This document shows positions 25,502 through 32,995 of a stretch of 45,186 nt of DNA, piece by piece (position 1 is the stretch's first letter; each line of letters begins with the position of its first letter). The notes under the pieces are model-generated. The model had not been told where the DNA came from and ran no database searches. It saw only the letters and a list, made by a program, of their open reading frames with translations. This DNA comes from JAKPCT01 sp029553165 (GTDB lineage Bacteria > Bacillota > UBA4882 > UBA8346), in contig DAORZT010000016.1 in the NCBI GenBank assembly GCA_035359995.1, forward strand, positions 1 to 45,186, in the 5' to 3' direction. Position numbers and translations under genes: made by a program.

Positions 25502-26815
25502 TTAGTTAGTCAACCCGGCAATCGCTGCACCAATTAGTGTCGCATTTTCAACACTGACCATCTCATAATACCGCTGTTTCTCTTCAACCATGTATTGTTT
25601 GAGATAATATTCCGTCTTTGCTCTTAAACCTTTAAATTGATGGAAAGTAGTCCCTTCAGCAGTTATGCATACCGGATAACAGGGATTTTGACCTTTACCG
25701 GACTTGAGCACCATTGCCGCCAGGCTGATCGCTACTAATTTAGCAGCCCGTTCAACCACCCGGTCGATCAGGTGGTACATCCGTTCATAGTCCTCGCTGT
25801 TACCTTCACTTAAAGCCTTGGTAACCGGATTATCATTAGCCTTATTAAAGGGATTACAGATATAATTATTAATATCAATCGTATTAACCGTGATTGTTTT
25901 TAACCGCTCACTTACGTTACTGGTAAAAATACCATCCGTTGCCGCATGTCTGATCACCAAAGTACAGATATCACCTAAGTATCTGCCAGAGATCATCTTT
26001 TCAAAAGTTGCCATTCCTGGATTGACCGTAGACCGATCATACTCAAGGTCAATCAGGCTTTGAGGCGCTTTCCGGTAGCCGCCTGATTCAACATTAATAA
26101 TCTGACTTTTATCCGGATCCAGCTGTTGATTCTTGACTATATTTGCATTTTTCTCAATATAGCAACAGTTGGTGCCAGTCCCCAAAATAAACCCAATATA
26201 ACTGTCAAAAGCACGTCCCCGGCTGGCCACTTGACCACCAACCAAGGTTGCTACCGTGTCATTAAGAATCACAATTTTCTTCGAATCACAGAAAAAACCA
26301 AGGTCCGCCAAGGCTTTTTTCAGATTTTCACCAATCAGCTCACCTTCAACCTCTTTAGCTTTAACTTCTTTGGAGAAACGGATCACTTTACCGTCCTTAT
26401 TTGGATTCATTGCGGTTGGGTATGAAAAACAAAAACCAATCCTGTCAGATTTATCAATTACATCCTTGACATATTCAGCCATCGTCGCAAAAAAAGTTGT
26501 TTTATCAAGTTCCCGCTCAATTCCGGGCATTGAATATTTTTTAAAATCTTCGATTACCGGCTTTTGCTCAGCGTCAAAATAGACAGTAGCTACCCGGAAA
26601 TTGGTCCCGCCAGCATCAAGGACAATCACCCTTTGATTGAGCGGAATCTCATTACCAACCTCAATAAAGGTAGGGATCATCTCCAAACTGCCGCTTCCGG
26701 CAAGGCCTTGCTCCATCTCTGCCAGGAAAATCCGGCATTGTTCCTCCATATTAATTTCTTCATAATCCAACTGGTATTTTTTTAAAAAATCCTTGACTAC
26801 AGTTAATGAATCCAC
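25502..26815 (-). CDS. Eukaryotic-type hexokinase
   Basis: The 437-aa protein belongs to the hexokinase fold family PF00349/PF03727, not to the ROK or Glk families usual in bacteria. Visible sites are the phosphate-1 loop LDAGGTNFR (66-74), the sugar loop SYPTAMN (131-137), the catalytic Asp186 in NDTVAT and the phosphate-2 loop GFILGTGTNCCY (208-219), followed by NVESGGY. It phosphorylates glucose or related hexoses with ATP at C6. The start is GTG, five nt after GGGGGAG. A good promoter lies at 26918-26947, and a 57-aa gene follows. Such hexokinases occur sporadically in spirochaetes and some Clostridia; horizontal origin is possible but not testable here. Confidence 0.9.
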   Translation of the reverse strand: MDSLTVVKDFLKKYQLDYEEINMEEQCRIFLAEMEQGLAGSGSLEMIPTFIEVGNEIPLNQRVIVLDAGGTNFRVATVYFDAEQKPVIEDFKKYSMPGIERELDKTTFFATMAEYVKDVIDKSDRIGFCFSYPTAMNPNKDGKVIRFSKEVKAKEVEGELIGENLKKALADLGFFCDSKKIVILNDTVATLVGGQVASRGRAFDSYIGFILGTGTNCCYIEKNANIVKNQQLDPDKSQIINVESGGYRKAPQSLIDLEYDRSTVNPGMATFEKMISGRYLGDICTLVIRHAATDGIFTSNVSERLKTITVNTIDINNYICNPFNKANDNPVTKALSEGNSEDYERMYHLIDRVVERAAKLVAISLAAMVLKSGKGQNPCYPVCITAEGTTFHQFKGLRAKTEYYLKQYMVEEKQRYYEMVSVENATLIGAAIAGLTN

Positions 26816-26917
26816 GATTACTCCCCCGTTACTATGTATTAGCTTGAATGAATACCATTACACAACGGTATCCATGAAACCAAAATATAAACTTAATGAT
26901 CTTTCATAATCTACTTT

Positions 26918-26947
26918 ATTGTACAATTTATCTTTTTACATGTCCAA
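26918..26947 (-). promoter_or_regulatory. Promoter of the hexokinase gene
   Basis: The -35 TTGGAC (complement of 26942-26947) and -10 TACAAT (26918-26923) are spaced by 18 nt. The -10 lies in the palindrome ATTGTACAAT, which could serve as an operator. The start codon is about 100 nt downstream. Confidence 0.6.
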
Positions 26948-26985
26948 TCTTATCATAATGTTTAACAAAGATTCAATTAAATAAT

Positions 26986-27015
26986 AAAAAACAGCCCAGT
27001 ATCAAATCCAGGCTG
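26986..27015 (-). terminator. Terminator of ilvE
   Basis: The stem CAGCC/GGCTG (26992-26996 with 27011-27015), with inner CCAG/CTGG-type pairing, is followed by TTTTTTATTATTT in the minus direction. It lies 21 nt after the ilvE stop. Confidence 0.75.
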
Positions 27016-27035
27016 CTAATCAAGATTACAATTAA

Positions 27036-28115
27036 TTAAAGTCTCCCGATCTCTTTAACCCAACCAAATTGATCTTTTTCACGGCCATACTGGATGTCAG
27101 TAAGTTTGGTGTAAAGTTCCTGGGTTATTGGGCCAACTTGATAATTATTGATCTTATAATCATGTTCTTTGTAATATAAAGATCCAACCGGTGAAATAAC
27201 TGCCGCAGTACCGGTACCAAAAGCTTCAGTTACAGTACCTTGGTTTACACCATCAATGATTTCATCAATTGAAATAAGGCGTTCTTCGACTTCATACCCT
27301 AAACTTCTAGCTAATTCAATAACCGATGCCCGGGTGATTCCCGGTAAAATCGAACCGCCCAGATTGGGAGTGACCAGCTTCTTACCAATAACAAAGAAGA
27401 TATTCATTGCTCCTACTTCTTCAACATACTTCCGTTCTTTGGCATCTAACCATAGTACTTGAGAAAAGCCTTTTTCCTGTGCTTTAGCGGCAGCGAGCAA
27501 ACTGGCTGCGTAATTACCACCGGTCTTAGCATTTCCAACTCCGCCGATAGCCGCCCGGATATAAGTATCTTCAACATAGAGACTGATTGGTTTAAATCCT
27601 TCTTTAAAATACGCGGCCACCGGACTTAAAATTACGTAAAACATATATTCATCAGCCGGATGAACTCCCAAAGCCGATCCTAACCCTATTAATGTGGGGC
27701 GAATATATAACGAAGTTCCCGGAGCTCTTGGAATCCATTTTTTATCCAGATTAACCAAAGTTTCGATCGCTTCTACAAACATCTCTACCGGTAATGGTTC
27801 CATACACATTCTGATCGCCGAATCATACATCCGTTTGGCATTTGCCTCTGGTCTGAATAATAAGATTCTTCCGTCGTCAGTAACATAGGCTTTCAATCCC
27901 TCAAATATTTCTTGGGAATAGTGGAGAACAACTGCGGCCGGATCAATCTGAAAAGGCTCATACTTACTGATCTTCGGTTCTACCCAACCCTTACCCTTGT
28001 GATAAGTAATCGTAAACATATGGTCAGTAAAGACTTTTCCAAATCCCAATTGATTTGGATCGCTATAAAGTGGTTTTAGCTCTTCTTCAGCAACTCTTTC
28101 AATTGTGATATTCAT
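27036..28115 (-). CDS. ilvE: Branched-chain amino acid aminotransferase
   Basis: The 359-aa product is a fold-type IV PLP enzyme of the BCAT type II length class. The PLP Lys is in GNAKTGGNYAASL, and other markers are QEIFEGLKAY, FRPEANAKRM and ITRASVIELARSLGY. It performs the last step of Leu, Ile and Val synthesis and the first step of their breakdown. The ATG at 28115 lies 7 nt after AAAGGAGC; the longer frame to 28133 is not favoured. The gene is monocistronic with an extended -10 promoter at 28175-28183 and two 14-bp direct repeats around it. No T-box leader was recognised. Confidence 0.96.
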   Translation of the reverse strand: MNITIERVAEEELKPLYSDPNQLGFGKVFTDHMFTITYHKGKGWVEPKISKYEPFQIDPAAVVLHYSQEIFEGLKAYVTDDGRILLFRPEANAKRMYDSAIRMCMEPLPVEMFVEAIETLVNLDKKWIPRAPGTSLYIRPTLIGLGSALGVHPADEYMFYVILSPVAAYFKEGFKPISLYVEDTYIRAAIGGVGNAKTGGNYAASLLAAAKAQEKGFSQVLWLDAKERKYVEEVGAMNIFFVIGKKLVTPNLGGSILPGITRASVIELARSLGYEVEERLISIDEIIDGVNQGTVTEAFGTGTAAVISPVGSLYYKEHDYKINNYQVGPITQELYTKLTDIQYGREKDQFGWVKEIGRL

Positions 28116-28166
28116 TCCATTAGCTCCTTTCAAAATTATAGCTGATCATTTTTAATCGTAAACTAT

Positions 28167-28205
28167 TCCAAAAAATTATAACATATTTTAATCCAAAAAA
28201 TTATA
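28167..28205 (-). promoter_or_regulatory. ilvE promoter with paired 14-bp direct repeats
   Basis: A minus-strand extended -10, TGTTATAAT, lies at 28175-28183. The 14-mer TATAATTTTTTGGA occurs twice, at 28167-28180 and 28192-28205, exactly 25 bp apart. One copy overlaps the -10 and the other the -35 area. The AT-rich AATTTTTTGGAATA part partially matches a CodY-type box (about 10 of 15 positions); that link is a guess. Confidence 0.6.
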
Positions 28206-28215
28206 TTTAATTGGT

Positions 28216-28242
28216 TAAAAAAATTACGTCCGGCGACGTAAT
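28216..28242 (-). terminator. Terminator of the M16 protease-dut-58-aa unit
   Basis: The perfect 8-bp stem ATTACGTC/GACGTAAT (28223-28230 with 28235-28242) with a 4-nt loop is followed by seven T in the minus direction, about 70 nt after the 58-aa ORF stop. Confidence 0.9.
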
Positions 28243-28310
28243 CAGTAATTTGCTCTAATAAAAACTTTAAACAAAGCCCAACAAAGAATCAATGTCATCC
28301 ATCTTTCAGC

Positions 28311-28487
28311 TTAATCAGCAACATTAAAATCTAACAACTTCAACAACTTACTAACTGTCAGATCGATCTTGGTCGCTAAGGTATACTGGTCCTTTTCTAC
28401 GGTAAAGTTACAACTTTCTCCTGACAACAGTTGGTTTTTTAATTCACCAAGTTCTTGATGGAATTTTTGCAAATCCGATTCTAACAT
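28311..28487 (-). CDS. 58-aa helical protein of unknown function
   Basis: The ATG at 28487 has AAGGAG seven nt upstream; an ATG two codons earlier overlaps the ribosome site and is rejected. The 58 residues are predicted-looking helix (LESDLQKFHQELGELKNQLL), then a short strand region with the single Cys, then a second amphipathic helix (VSKLLKLLDF). It lacks the SQxLD motif of Spo0E phosphatases, which it otherwise resembles in size. It follows dut by 88 nt and precedes the terminator. Family unknown. Confidence 0.65.
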   Translation of the reverse strand: MLESDLQKFHQELGELKNQLLSGESCNFTVEKDQYTLATKIDLTVSKLLKLLDFNVAD

Positions 28488-28575
28488 TACCATTCTCCTT
28501 ATAGTCTCTTCAAGCCATCTTTCATTACCGGATTTTTAGATCTACTTTATTAAATCGGTTACCGACAGGAATACT

Positions 28576-29037
28576 TTATACACCGGTCGAACCAAATCCG
28601 CCCGTACCACGTTGGGTTGAGCTCAAGTCAGAGACTTCTTCCCATTCAACCTGATAAACCGGGAAGAAACCCAGCTGGGCGATCCGATCACCGGGCTTGA
28701 CGGTAAAATCTTCGTCACTATCGTTTTTGATCAGACAGATTATTTCTCCCCGATAATCACTGTCAATCACTCCAACGGAATTGGTGAGCGAGATTCCATG
28801 TTTCGAGGCCAAACCACTCCGTGGAAATACCAGAGCAACCACATTTTGGGGCAGTTCAATCGCGATCCCGGTAGGCACCTTGCTTTGTGAACGCGCTGCA
28901 ACTACAATCGGCGCTTCACAACAGGCATGCAGATCCATTGCGGCAGATCCGGACGTCGCATATGATGGCATTGGGATTTTAGTCTTAATTAATGGTGAAA
29001 CAACCTTAACTTTAACTTGAAGATTTCCAATTAACAT
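28576..29037 (-). CDS. dut: dUTP diphosphatase
   Basis: The 153-aa trimeric dUTPase has all five motifs: SGSAAMDLHA, PRSGLASKHGI, NSVGVIDSDYRGEI, PGDRIAQLGF and the C-terminal RGTGGFGSTG that closes over the active site. It keeps uracil out of DNA and provides dUMP. It follows the M16 protease gene by 18 nt. The ribosome site (AAAGGGATT) is somewhat distant from the ATG. Like RdgB and the EndoQ-like protein, it deals with abnormal bases, though the genes are in separate units. Confidence 0.97.
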   Translation of the reverse strand: MLIGNLQVKVKVVSPLIKTKIPMPSYATSGSAAMDLHACCEAPIVVAARSQSKVPTGIAIELPQNVVALVFPRSGLASKHGISLTNSVGVIDSDYRGEIICLIKNDSDEDFTVKPGDRIAQLGFFPVYQVEWEEVSDLSSTQRGTGGFGSTGV

Positions 29038-29055
29038 TTTTAAAGAATCCCTTTA

Positions 29056-30288
29056 TCAACTTTCTGTTTCAAACGGTCCAATTGCCGTCGTTATTAATTT
29101 TGATTCATCAAACAATTCATCAGCTATTTCTAAAATATCATCCGCGGTGACGGCTTCAATTCTTGCCACACTCTCTTCAGGGGTCAATAATTCATCATTA
29201 AACATCTCACTTTTGGCAATCCGACTCATCCGGTTACAAGTGCTTTCCAAACTCAACAACAGATTCCCTTTGATCTGCTCTTTAGCCCTTGCCAACTCTT
29301 CAGGGCCGACCAGATTCTTCTTGATCTTTTGCAACTCTGCTTTAATCAGCATCGTTACCAATTCGTAGTTTTTCATGCTTGTCCCGGCATAAATTGTGAA
29401 GACACCGGTGTCAATAAATAAAGAATGGCTGGAACCGGTCATATAAACCAACCCTTCTTCCTCCCGTAATTTTTGAAACAACCTCGAACTGACACTTCCC
29501 CCTAAAATACTGTCTAAAAGAAAGACCGCATATTTTTTGGGATATTTCCGGGGAACACCTCGGGTACCGATACAGATGTGCACCTGTTCGGTATCTTTAT
29601 ATTTAAGCAGCGTCTTCGGCTCGATTGGCGGTATTTCGGGATAAGTATAATTAACACTGCCCTGAAGATGGGCGAAACGGTTTTGAACAATTGCCATTAC
29701 CTGGTCAAACTGGATGTTTCCCGCTACTGCAAAAACAATATTATCTGGGGTATAATGTTGCATAAGAAAATTAACAATCGAATCTCTGGTAATTTGATCG
29801 ATTGTTTCCGGAAGACCAAGGATGCTTCTTCCCAAGGAATGATCTTTTAAAACTTCTCCTAAAAAGATATCATGGATTAATTCGTCTGGAGAATCTTCAT
29901 AAGACTTGATCTCTTCAAGAACCACCAGTTTCTCTTTGTCAATCTCCTGGGGCAGAAAAATTGAATCGGTAACCATGTCCGCCAATAGGTCTGCACCCAG
30001 TTGAAAATGATGGTTGAGGAGTTTGGCATAGTAACAAGTATATTCTTTGGTGGTAAATGCATTGAGTTGACCACCTACGGCATCAATTGTTTCCGCTATC
30101 TGTTTCGTTGTTCGTTTGGAAGTTCCCTTAAACATCATGTGCTCAATAAAATGCGAGATTCCATTGAGAGAGGGGTCTTCATAGCGGGAACCGGTACCCA
30201 CCCAAATCCCTAAAGACACAGAATGAACATGAGGGATAGTTTCACAAATAATGCGCAGTCCATTTGGTAATGTCGCTCGTTGGTACAT
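29056..30288 (-). CDS. M16-family zinc peptidase (MlpA/YmxG-like)
   Basis: The 410-aa protein has the inverted zinc motif HxxEH (HFIEHMMFKGT near residue 46) and the downstream Glu in VVLEEIKSYEDSPDE. Both halves of the M16 clam-shell are present (GGSVSSRLFQKLREEEGLVY in the second). It is the counterpart of Bacillus MlpA/YmxG, which lies next to pnpA and ylxY. Here a YlxY-like deacetylase is about 1.6 kb upstream, with a GH18 gene inserted between them. The ATG at 30288 follows AAGGATTATACA. Substrates are probably small peptides. Confidence 0.93.
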   Translation of the reverse strand: MYQRATLPNGLRIICETIPHVHSVSLGIWVGTGSRYEDPSLNGISHFIEHMMFKGTSKRTTKQIAETIDAVGGQLNAFTTKEYTCYYAKLLNHHFQLGADLLADMVTDSIFLPQEIDKEKLVVLEEIKSYEDSPDELIHDIFLGEVLKDHSLGRSILGLPETIDQITRDSIVNFLMQHYTPDNIVFAVAGNIQFDQVMAIVQNRFAHLQGSVNYTYPEIPPIEPKTLLKYKDTEQVHICIGTRGVPRKYPKKYAVFLLDSILGGSVSSRLFQKLREEEGLVYMTGSSHSLFIDTGVFTIYAGTSMKNYELVTMLIKAELQKIKKNLVGPEELARAKEQIKGNLLLSLESTCNRMSRIAKSEMFNDELLTPEESVARIEAVTADDILEIADELFDESKLITTAIGPFETES

Positions 30289-30583
30289 TGTATAATCCTT
30301 ATAATTTATTTTTGGTGTTAATTTTCAAACACAGCAGTCCGATTTGAGATTTACTACCAAATCCCAAACTAAAAATATATTCGCGTTAAAAACCGAAAAA
30401 TCCTTTTTTTGCTTGTTTTCCTGTTTTTTTTCCGAATCCGGGAAGCGATTCTACCATTTACCTTGGAAAATGGTTGCTTTTAACTGGTTTGGGGAGAAGT
30501 TCTTAAAGGTTTACGCGGACGTTTCTCGAACCACTAAACAGAGAAAAAGTTAGCACCGTATCTCCATTTGAAGGGAGTTTCCG
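30289..30583. other. Divergent intergenic region of 295 bp
   Basis: This stretch separates the minus-strand M16 gene from the plus-strand GH18 gene. It contains an unusually T-rich tract (about 30389-30430, interrupted by a few G and C) and then a mixed segment. I find no ORF with a ribosome site, no tRNA, no recognisable riboswitch and no strong hairpin. Promoters for both genes must lie here but no clear sigma-A boxes stood out. Confidence 0.5.
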
Positions 30584-31882
30584 ATGCAAGGCAATTTACT
30601 GACAACAATATTGGCTTTATTGGTCTATTTAGCCTCCGGAATATTTGGCGGTAACTCGGCGCAAAGCTCCGACCCCGCTTCGAAAACGCCGGTAAACACC
30701 AATACTCAACAACTGTACCCCTTCACGGGTACTGTTAATGCTGCCCAAGTCGCATTAAGAAGTGATCCTTCAAGTAATGGCAAGGTTGTTGAGACAATTA
30801 AACAAGATACCAATTTACTGGTACTTGATGAACAAAACGGTTGGTTATTTGTTCAGACTGATACTGATCAAAAGGGTTGGATCGCCAGATGGCTGGTTGA
30901 TGCCAAACGCAACACGGCATTTACTGCTAATAGCAAAAAAATTATTGCCGGTTACTATGTTGAGAGTTACACCAATGATCCAACCGGCTTGCGTTCACTA
31001 TCACAAAATATCAGCACAATCAATATGATTATCCCTTTCTCATATAATATTGACAACAATGGCAACATTAAAGGCAACCATCACCAAAAGACCGTATCGT
31101 ATGCTAAAACTGCCGGAATTACCACTCTGGCTTTGATAAACAACATCCAAAGCGGCAATTTCAGCAGCAATACCATTGGCAAAATGCTTGGAAGTCCAAG
31201 CGCCCGTACCAAAGCAGTAAATAACATCCTAAAGTTATTGCTGGAAAAAGGCTATCAAGGAGTGAACATTGACTTCGAAAATGTACCTGCCGGGTACCGG
31301 AGCCATTTAACCGCCTTCTTTAGAGAATTAGCAGCGGTGTTGCAACCAAGAGGCCTTCTGGTAACTGCTTCCGTCCCGGCAAAAACGTATGATGATCAAA
31401 AGTCACCACATTCCGGCGCTTTTGACTTTCCGGCGTTAGCGCCATATTTAGACCAAGTTATGATTATGGCTTATGACCAGCATTATTCCGGAGGACCTCC
31501 GGGTCCGGTAGCATCATATCCATGGGTCGAACGGGTTATTAACTATACCTTAAAATCTTTTCCTGCCAACAAAGTCGTCCTGGGTCTTGCCGGTTATGGT
31601 TACGATTGGACTAATCATTCCGGAAAAGCACGGAATTATAATGCAATTCAAGAGATCATTAAAAAATATAATGTCTCACCCAAATGGCATTCGGAATATA
31701 AAGTCCCGTATTTCCAATATAAAAGCTGGGGCACAACCCACCAGGTGTGGTACGAAAACAGCCATAGCACCGCTGCCAAGATGACGTTGGTAAAGAAATA
31801 TAATTTAAGAGGAGTTGCTCTCTGGCGCTTGGGATATGAAGATCCGCAAGTCTGGAAGGTTATTCAACAGGGCTTTCACTAA
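30584..31882 (+). CDS. Exported SH3b-GH18 glycosidase (SleL/YaaH-like)
   Basis: The 432-aa protein has an N-terminal signal or anchor (residues 3-22), a bacterial SH3 domain at about 45-105 and a GH18 catalytic domain from 118. The catalytic D230 and E232 are in GVNIDFE; the first position of the usual DGVNIDFE is Gln. Further GH18 strands are visible (MIMAYDQHY, VVLGLAGYGYDW, GVALWRLGYED). Related proteins cleave cortex or wall peptidoglycan (N-acetylglucosaminidase) during spore germination or growth. It has a GAAGGGAG ribosome site. It is on the plus strand, splitting the deacetylase and M16 genes, and converges on the deacetylase gene with a shared terminator. Confidence 0.9.
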   Translation: MQGNLLTTILALLVYLASGIFGGNSAQSSDPASKTPVNTNTQQLYPFTGTVNAAQVALRSDPSSNGKVVETIKQDTNLLVLDEQNGWLFVQTDTDQKGWIARWLVDAKRNTAFTANSKKIIAGYYVESYTNDPTGLRSLSQNISTINMIIPFSYNIDNNGNIKGNHHQKTVSYAKTAGITTLALINNIQSGNFSSNTIGKMLGSPSARTKAVNNILKLLLEKGYQGVNIDFENVPAGYRSHLTAFFRELAAVLQPRGLLVTASVPAKTYDDQKSPHSGAFDFPALAPYLDQVMIMAYDQHYSGGPPGPVASYPWVERVINYTLKSFPANKVVLGLAGYGYDWTNHSGKARNYNAIQEIIKKYNVSPKWHSEYKVPYFQYKSWGTTHQVWYENSHSTAAKMTLVKKYNLRGVALWRLGYEDPQVWKVIQQGFH

Positions 31883-31912
31883 AAAACAGGGGTCAGTTTG
31901 ACCCCTGTTTTT
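31882..31912. terminator. Bidirectional terminator that contains the deacetylase stop codon
   Basis: A 14-bp perfect stem (31882-31895 with 31899-31912), AAAAACAGGGGTCA and its complement, has a 3-nt loop. Both flanks become T runs in the respective directions. The last codons and TGA stop of the minus-strand deacetylase (31893-) are encoded within the stem, and the GH18 stop at 31880-31882 touches it. Confidence 0.92.
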
Positions 31913-32885
31913 GTAATACGGATGATACTGTTCCCGGCTCCAAACCTTTTTGGCGTAAAGATTTGATCAAGGTCGGCAACGCTTTTCTGGTCGGCATGGT
32001 CGGATGCATCAGGATGATTCCACCCGGTTCAATCTTGGAGAGCACCCTTTGAAGTAATGCTTCAGGTGCCGGGTTTTTCCAGTCAACCGTATCCACGGAC
32101 CACATCACAGTCCGGTAACCCATCTCACCGGCTGTAGTAACGATTAAAGTGTTTAATTCTCCATATGGCGGGGCAAACAGGTTAACTGATTTCTTCCCGG
32201 TAATCTCCCATAATAATGTTGCATTATCGGCAATCAACTTCTTGAGTTCATCCTTTTTCATGTTCGCAGGGTGACCATGATAAAGCCCATGATTAGCAAT
32301 TTCGTGACCTGATTGGGCAATCTCCCTGACCAGCTCCGGAAAGGCCTTAACCCAAGTACCGACAAAGAAGAATGTCGCCTTAACTTTTTCCTGCTCCAAT
32401 GTCTTTAATATATCAACCAGGTGCTCTTCACCCCAAGCAACATTGATCGCAAACGCAACCCGGTCCAACTCCTTATTACCATGATAAACCGGTTTGAAGT
32501 ATTCTTCGGAGATTGTTGGCGGCATCTCACTAATCATTAATTTAACGGTTGCTCCCGGCTTGGCTAAACAGACCTGACTGACTGTAGCAGCAATATCTAC
32601 AGCCTTCCCGGATTGCGCCGGGATAATCTCGCCGGTTTCCGGAAAGTAGCTGGCATTGACCGGCTCCCGATTGACTTTTTGGGCCATCTTTTTAACCAAC
32701 TCCGTTACTTCTTCAGGAAGTAATCCGGCAACGTCTTCATCTTCCAATTTAACACCCGCTTTAACCCCGAAGATCTTCCGCGCCGCTTTATCCCAATTTG
32801 CACTGGCGCCAATCATTATAACAATCATAAAGAAACAAACAACCAAAATCCATAGTTGCCGCTGGTTAACAAAGACAATTTTCAT
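31893..32885 (-). CDS. YlxY-like NodB-domain polysaccharide deacetylase homologue
   Basis: The 330-aa protein has an N-terminal membrane anchor (residues 10-28), a linker domain with peptidoglycan-binding-like sequence (about 60-110) and a NodB fold. Zinc His ligands H199 and H203 are present (ANHGLYH). The catalytic-base Asp, usually FD in TFDxxWG or TFDDG, is replaced: the strand reads INVAWGEE with N148. Later motifs APPYGE, WSVDTVDW and ILMHP are kept. It may be inactive or altered, as in part of the PdaB/YlxY branch. The ATG at 32885 lies after GGGGGTGTTAATA; a longer frame to 32900 is not favoured. Bacillus ylxY sits next to the M16 gene mlpA, as it nearly does here. Confidence 0.86.
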   Translation of the reverse strand: MKIVFVNQRQLWILVVCFFMIVIMIGASANWDKAARKIFGVKAGVKLEDEDVAGLLPEEVTELVKKMAQKVNREPVNASYFPETGEIIPAQSGKAVDIAATVSQVCLAKPGATVKLMISEMPPTISEEYFKPVYHGNKELDRVAFAINVAWGEEHLVDILKTLEQEKVKATFFFVGTWVKAFPELVREIAQSGHEIANHGLYHGHPANMKKDELKKLIADNATLLWEITGKKSVNLFAPPYGELNTLIVTTAGEMGYRTVMWSVDTVDWKNPAPEALLQRVLSKIEPGGIILMHPTMPTRKALPTLIKSLRQKGLEPGTVSSVLQKQGSN

Positions 32886-32959
32886 TATTAACACCCCCAT
32901 GCTCTGTTGATCATTTATTCACCTGGGAGTGCTTCTAGAACCAAGACAGAATTACTAAA

Positions 32960-32985
32960 AATAAAAACCCTGAATAATCAGGATT
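32960..32985 (-). terminator. Terminator of lpxB
   Basis: The stem AACCCTGA/TCAGGATT (32966-32973 with 32978-32985, one wobble pair) with loop ATAA is followed by TTTTTATTTTTAG in the minus direction, 11 nt after the lpxB stop. Confidence 0.85.
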
Positions 32986-32995
32986 TTCAAATTTT

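Noticed and set aside
28116..28310. T-box leader before ilvE
   Set aside because: No T-box sequence or antiterminator pairing was found; the hairpin at 28223-28242 belongs to the preceding transcription unit.
30289..30583. Possible sigma-G-type promoter before the GH18 gene
   Set aside because: Only loose matches (GAATC, CATTTAC) with wrong spacing were found.
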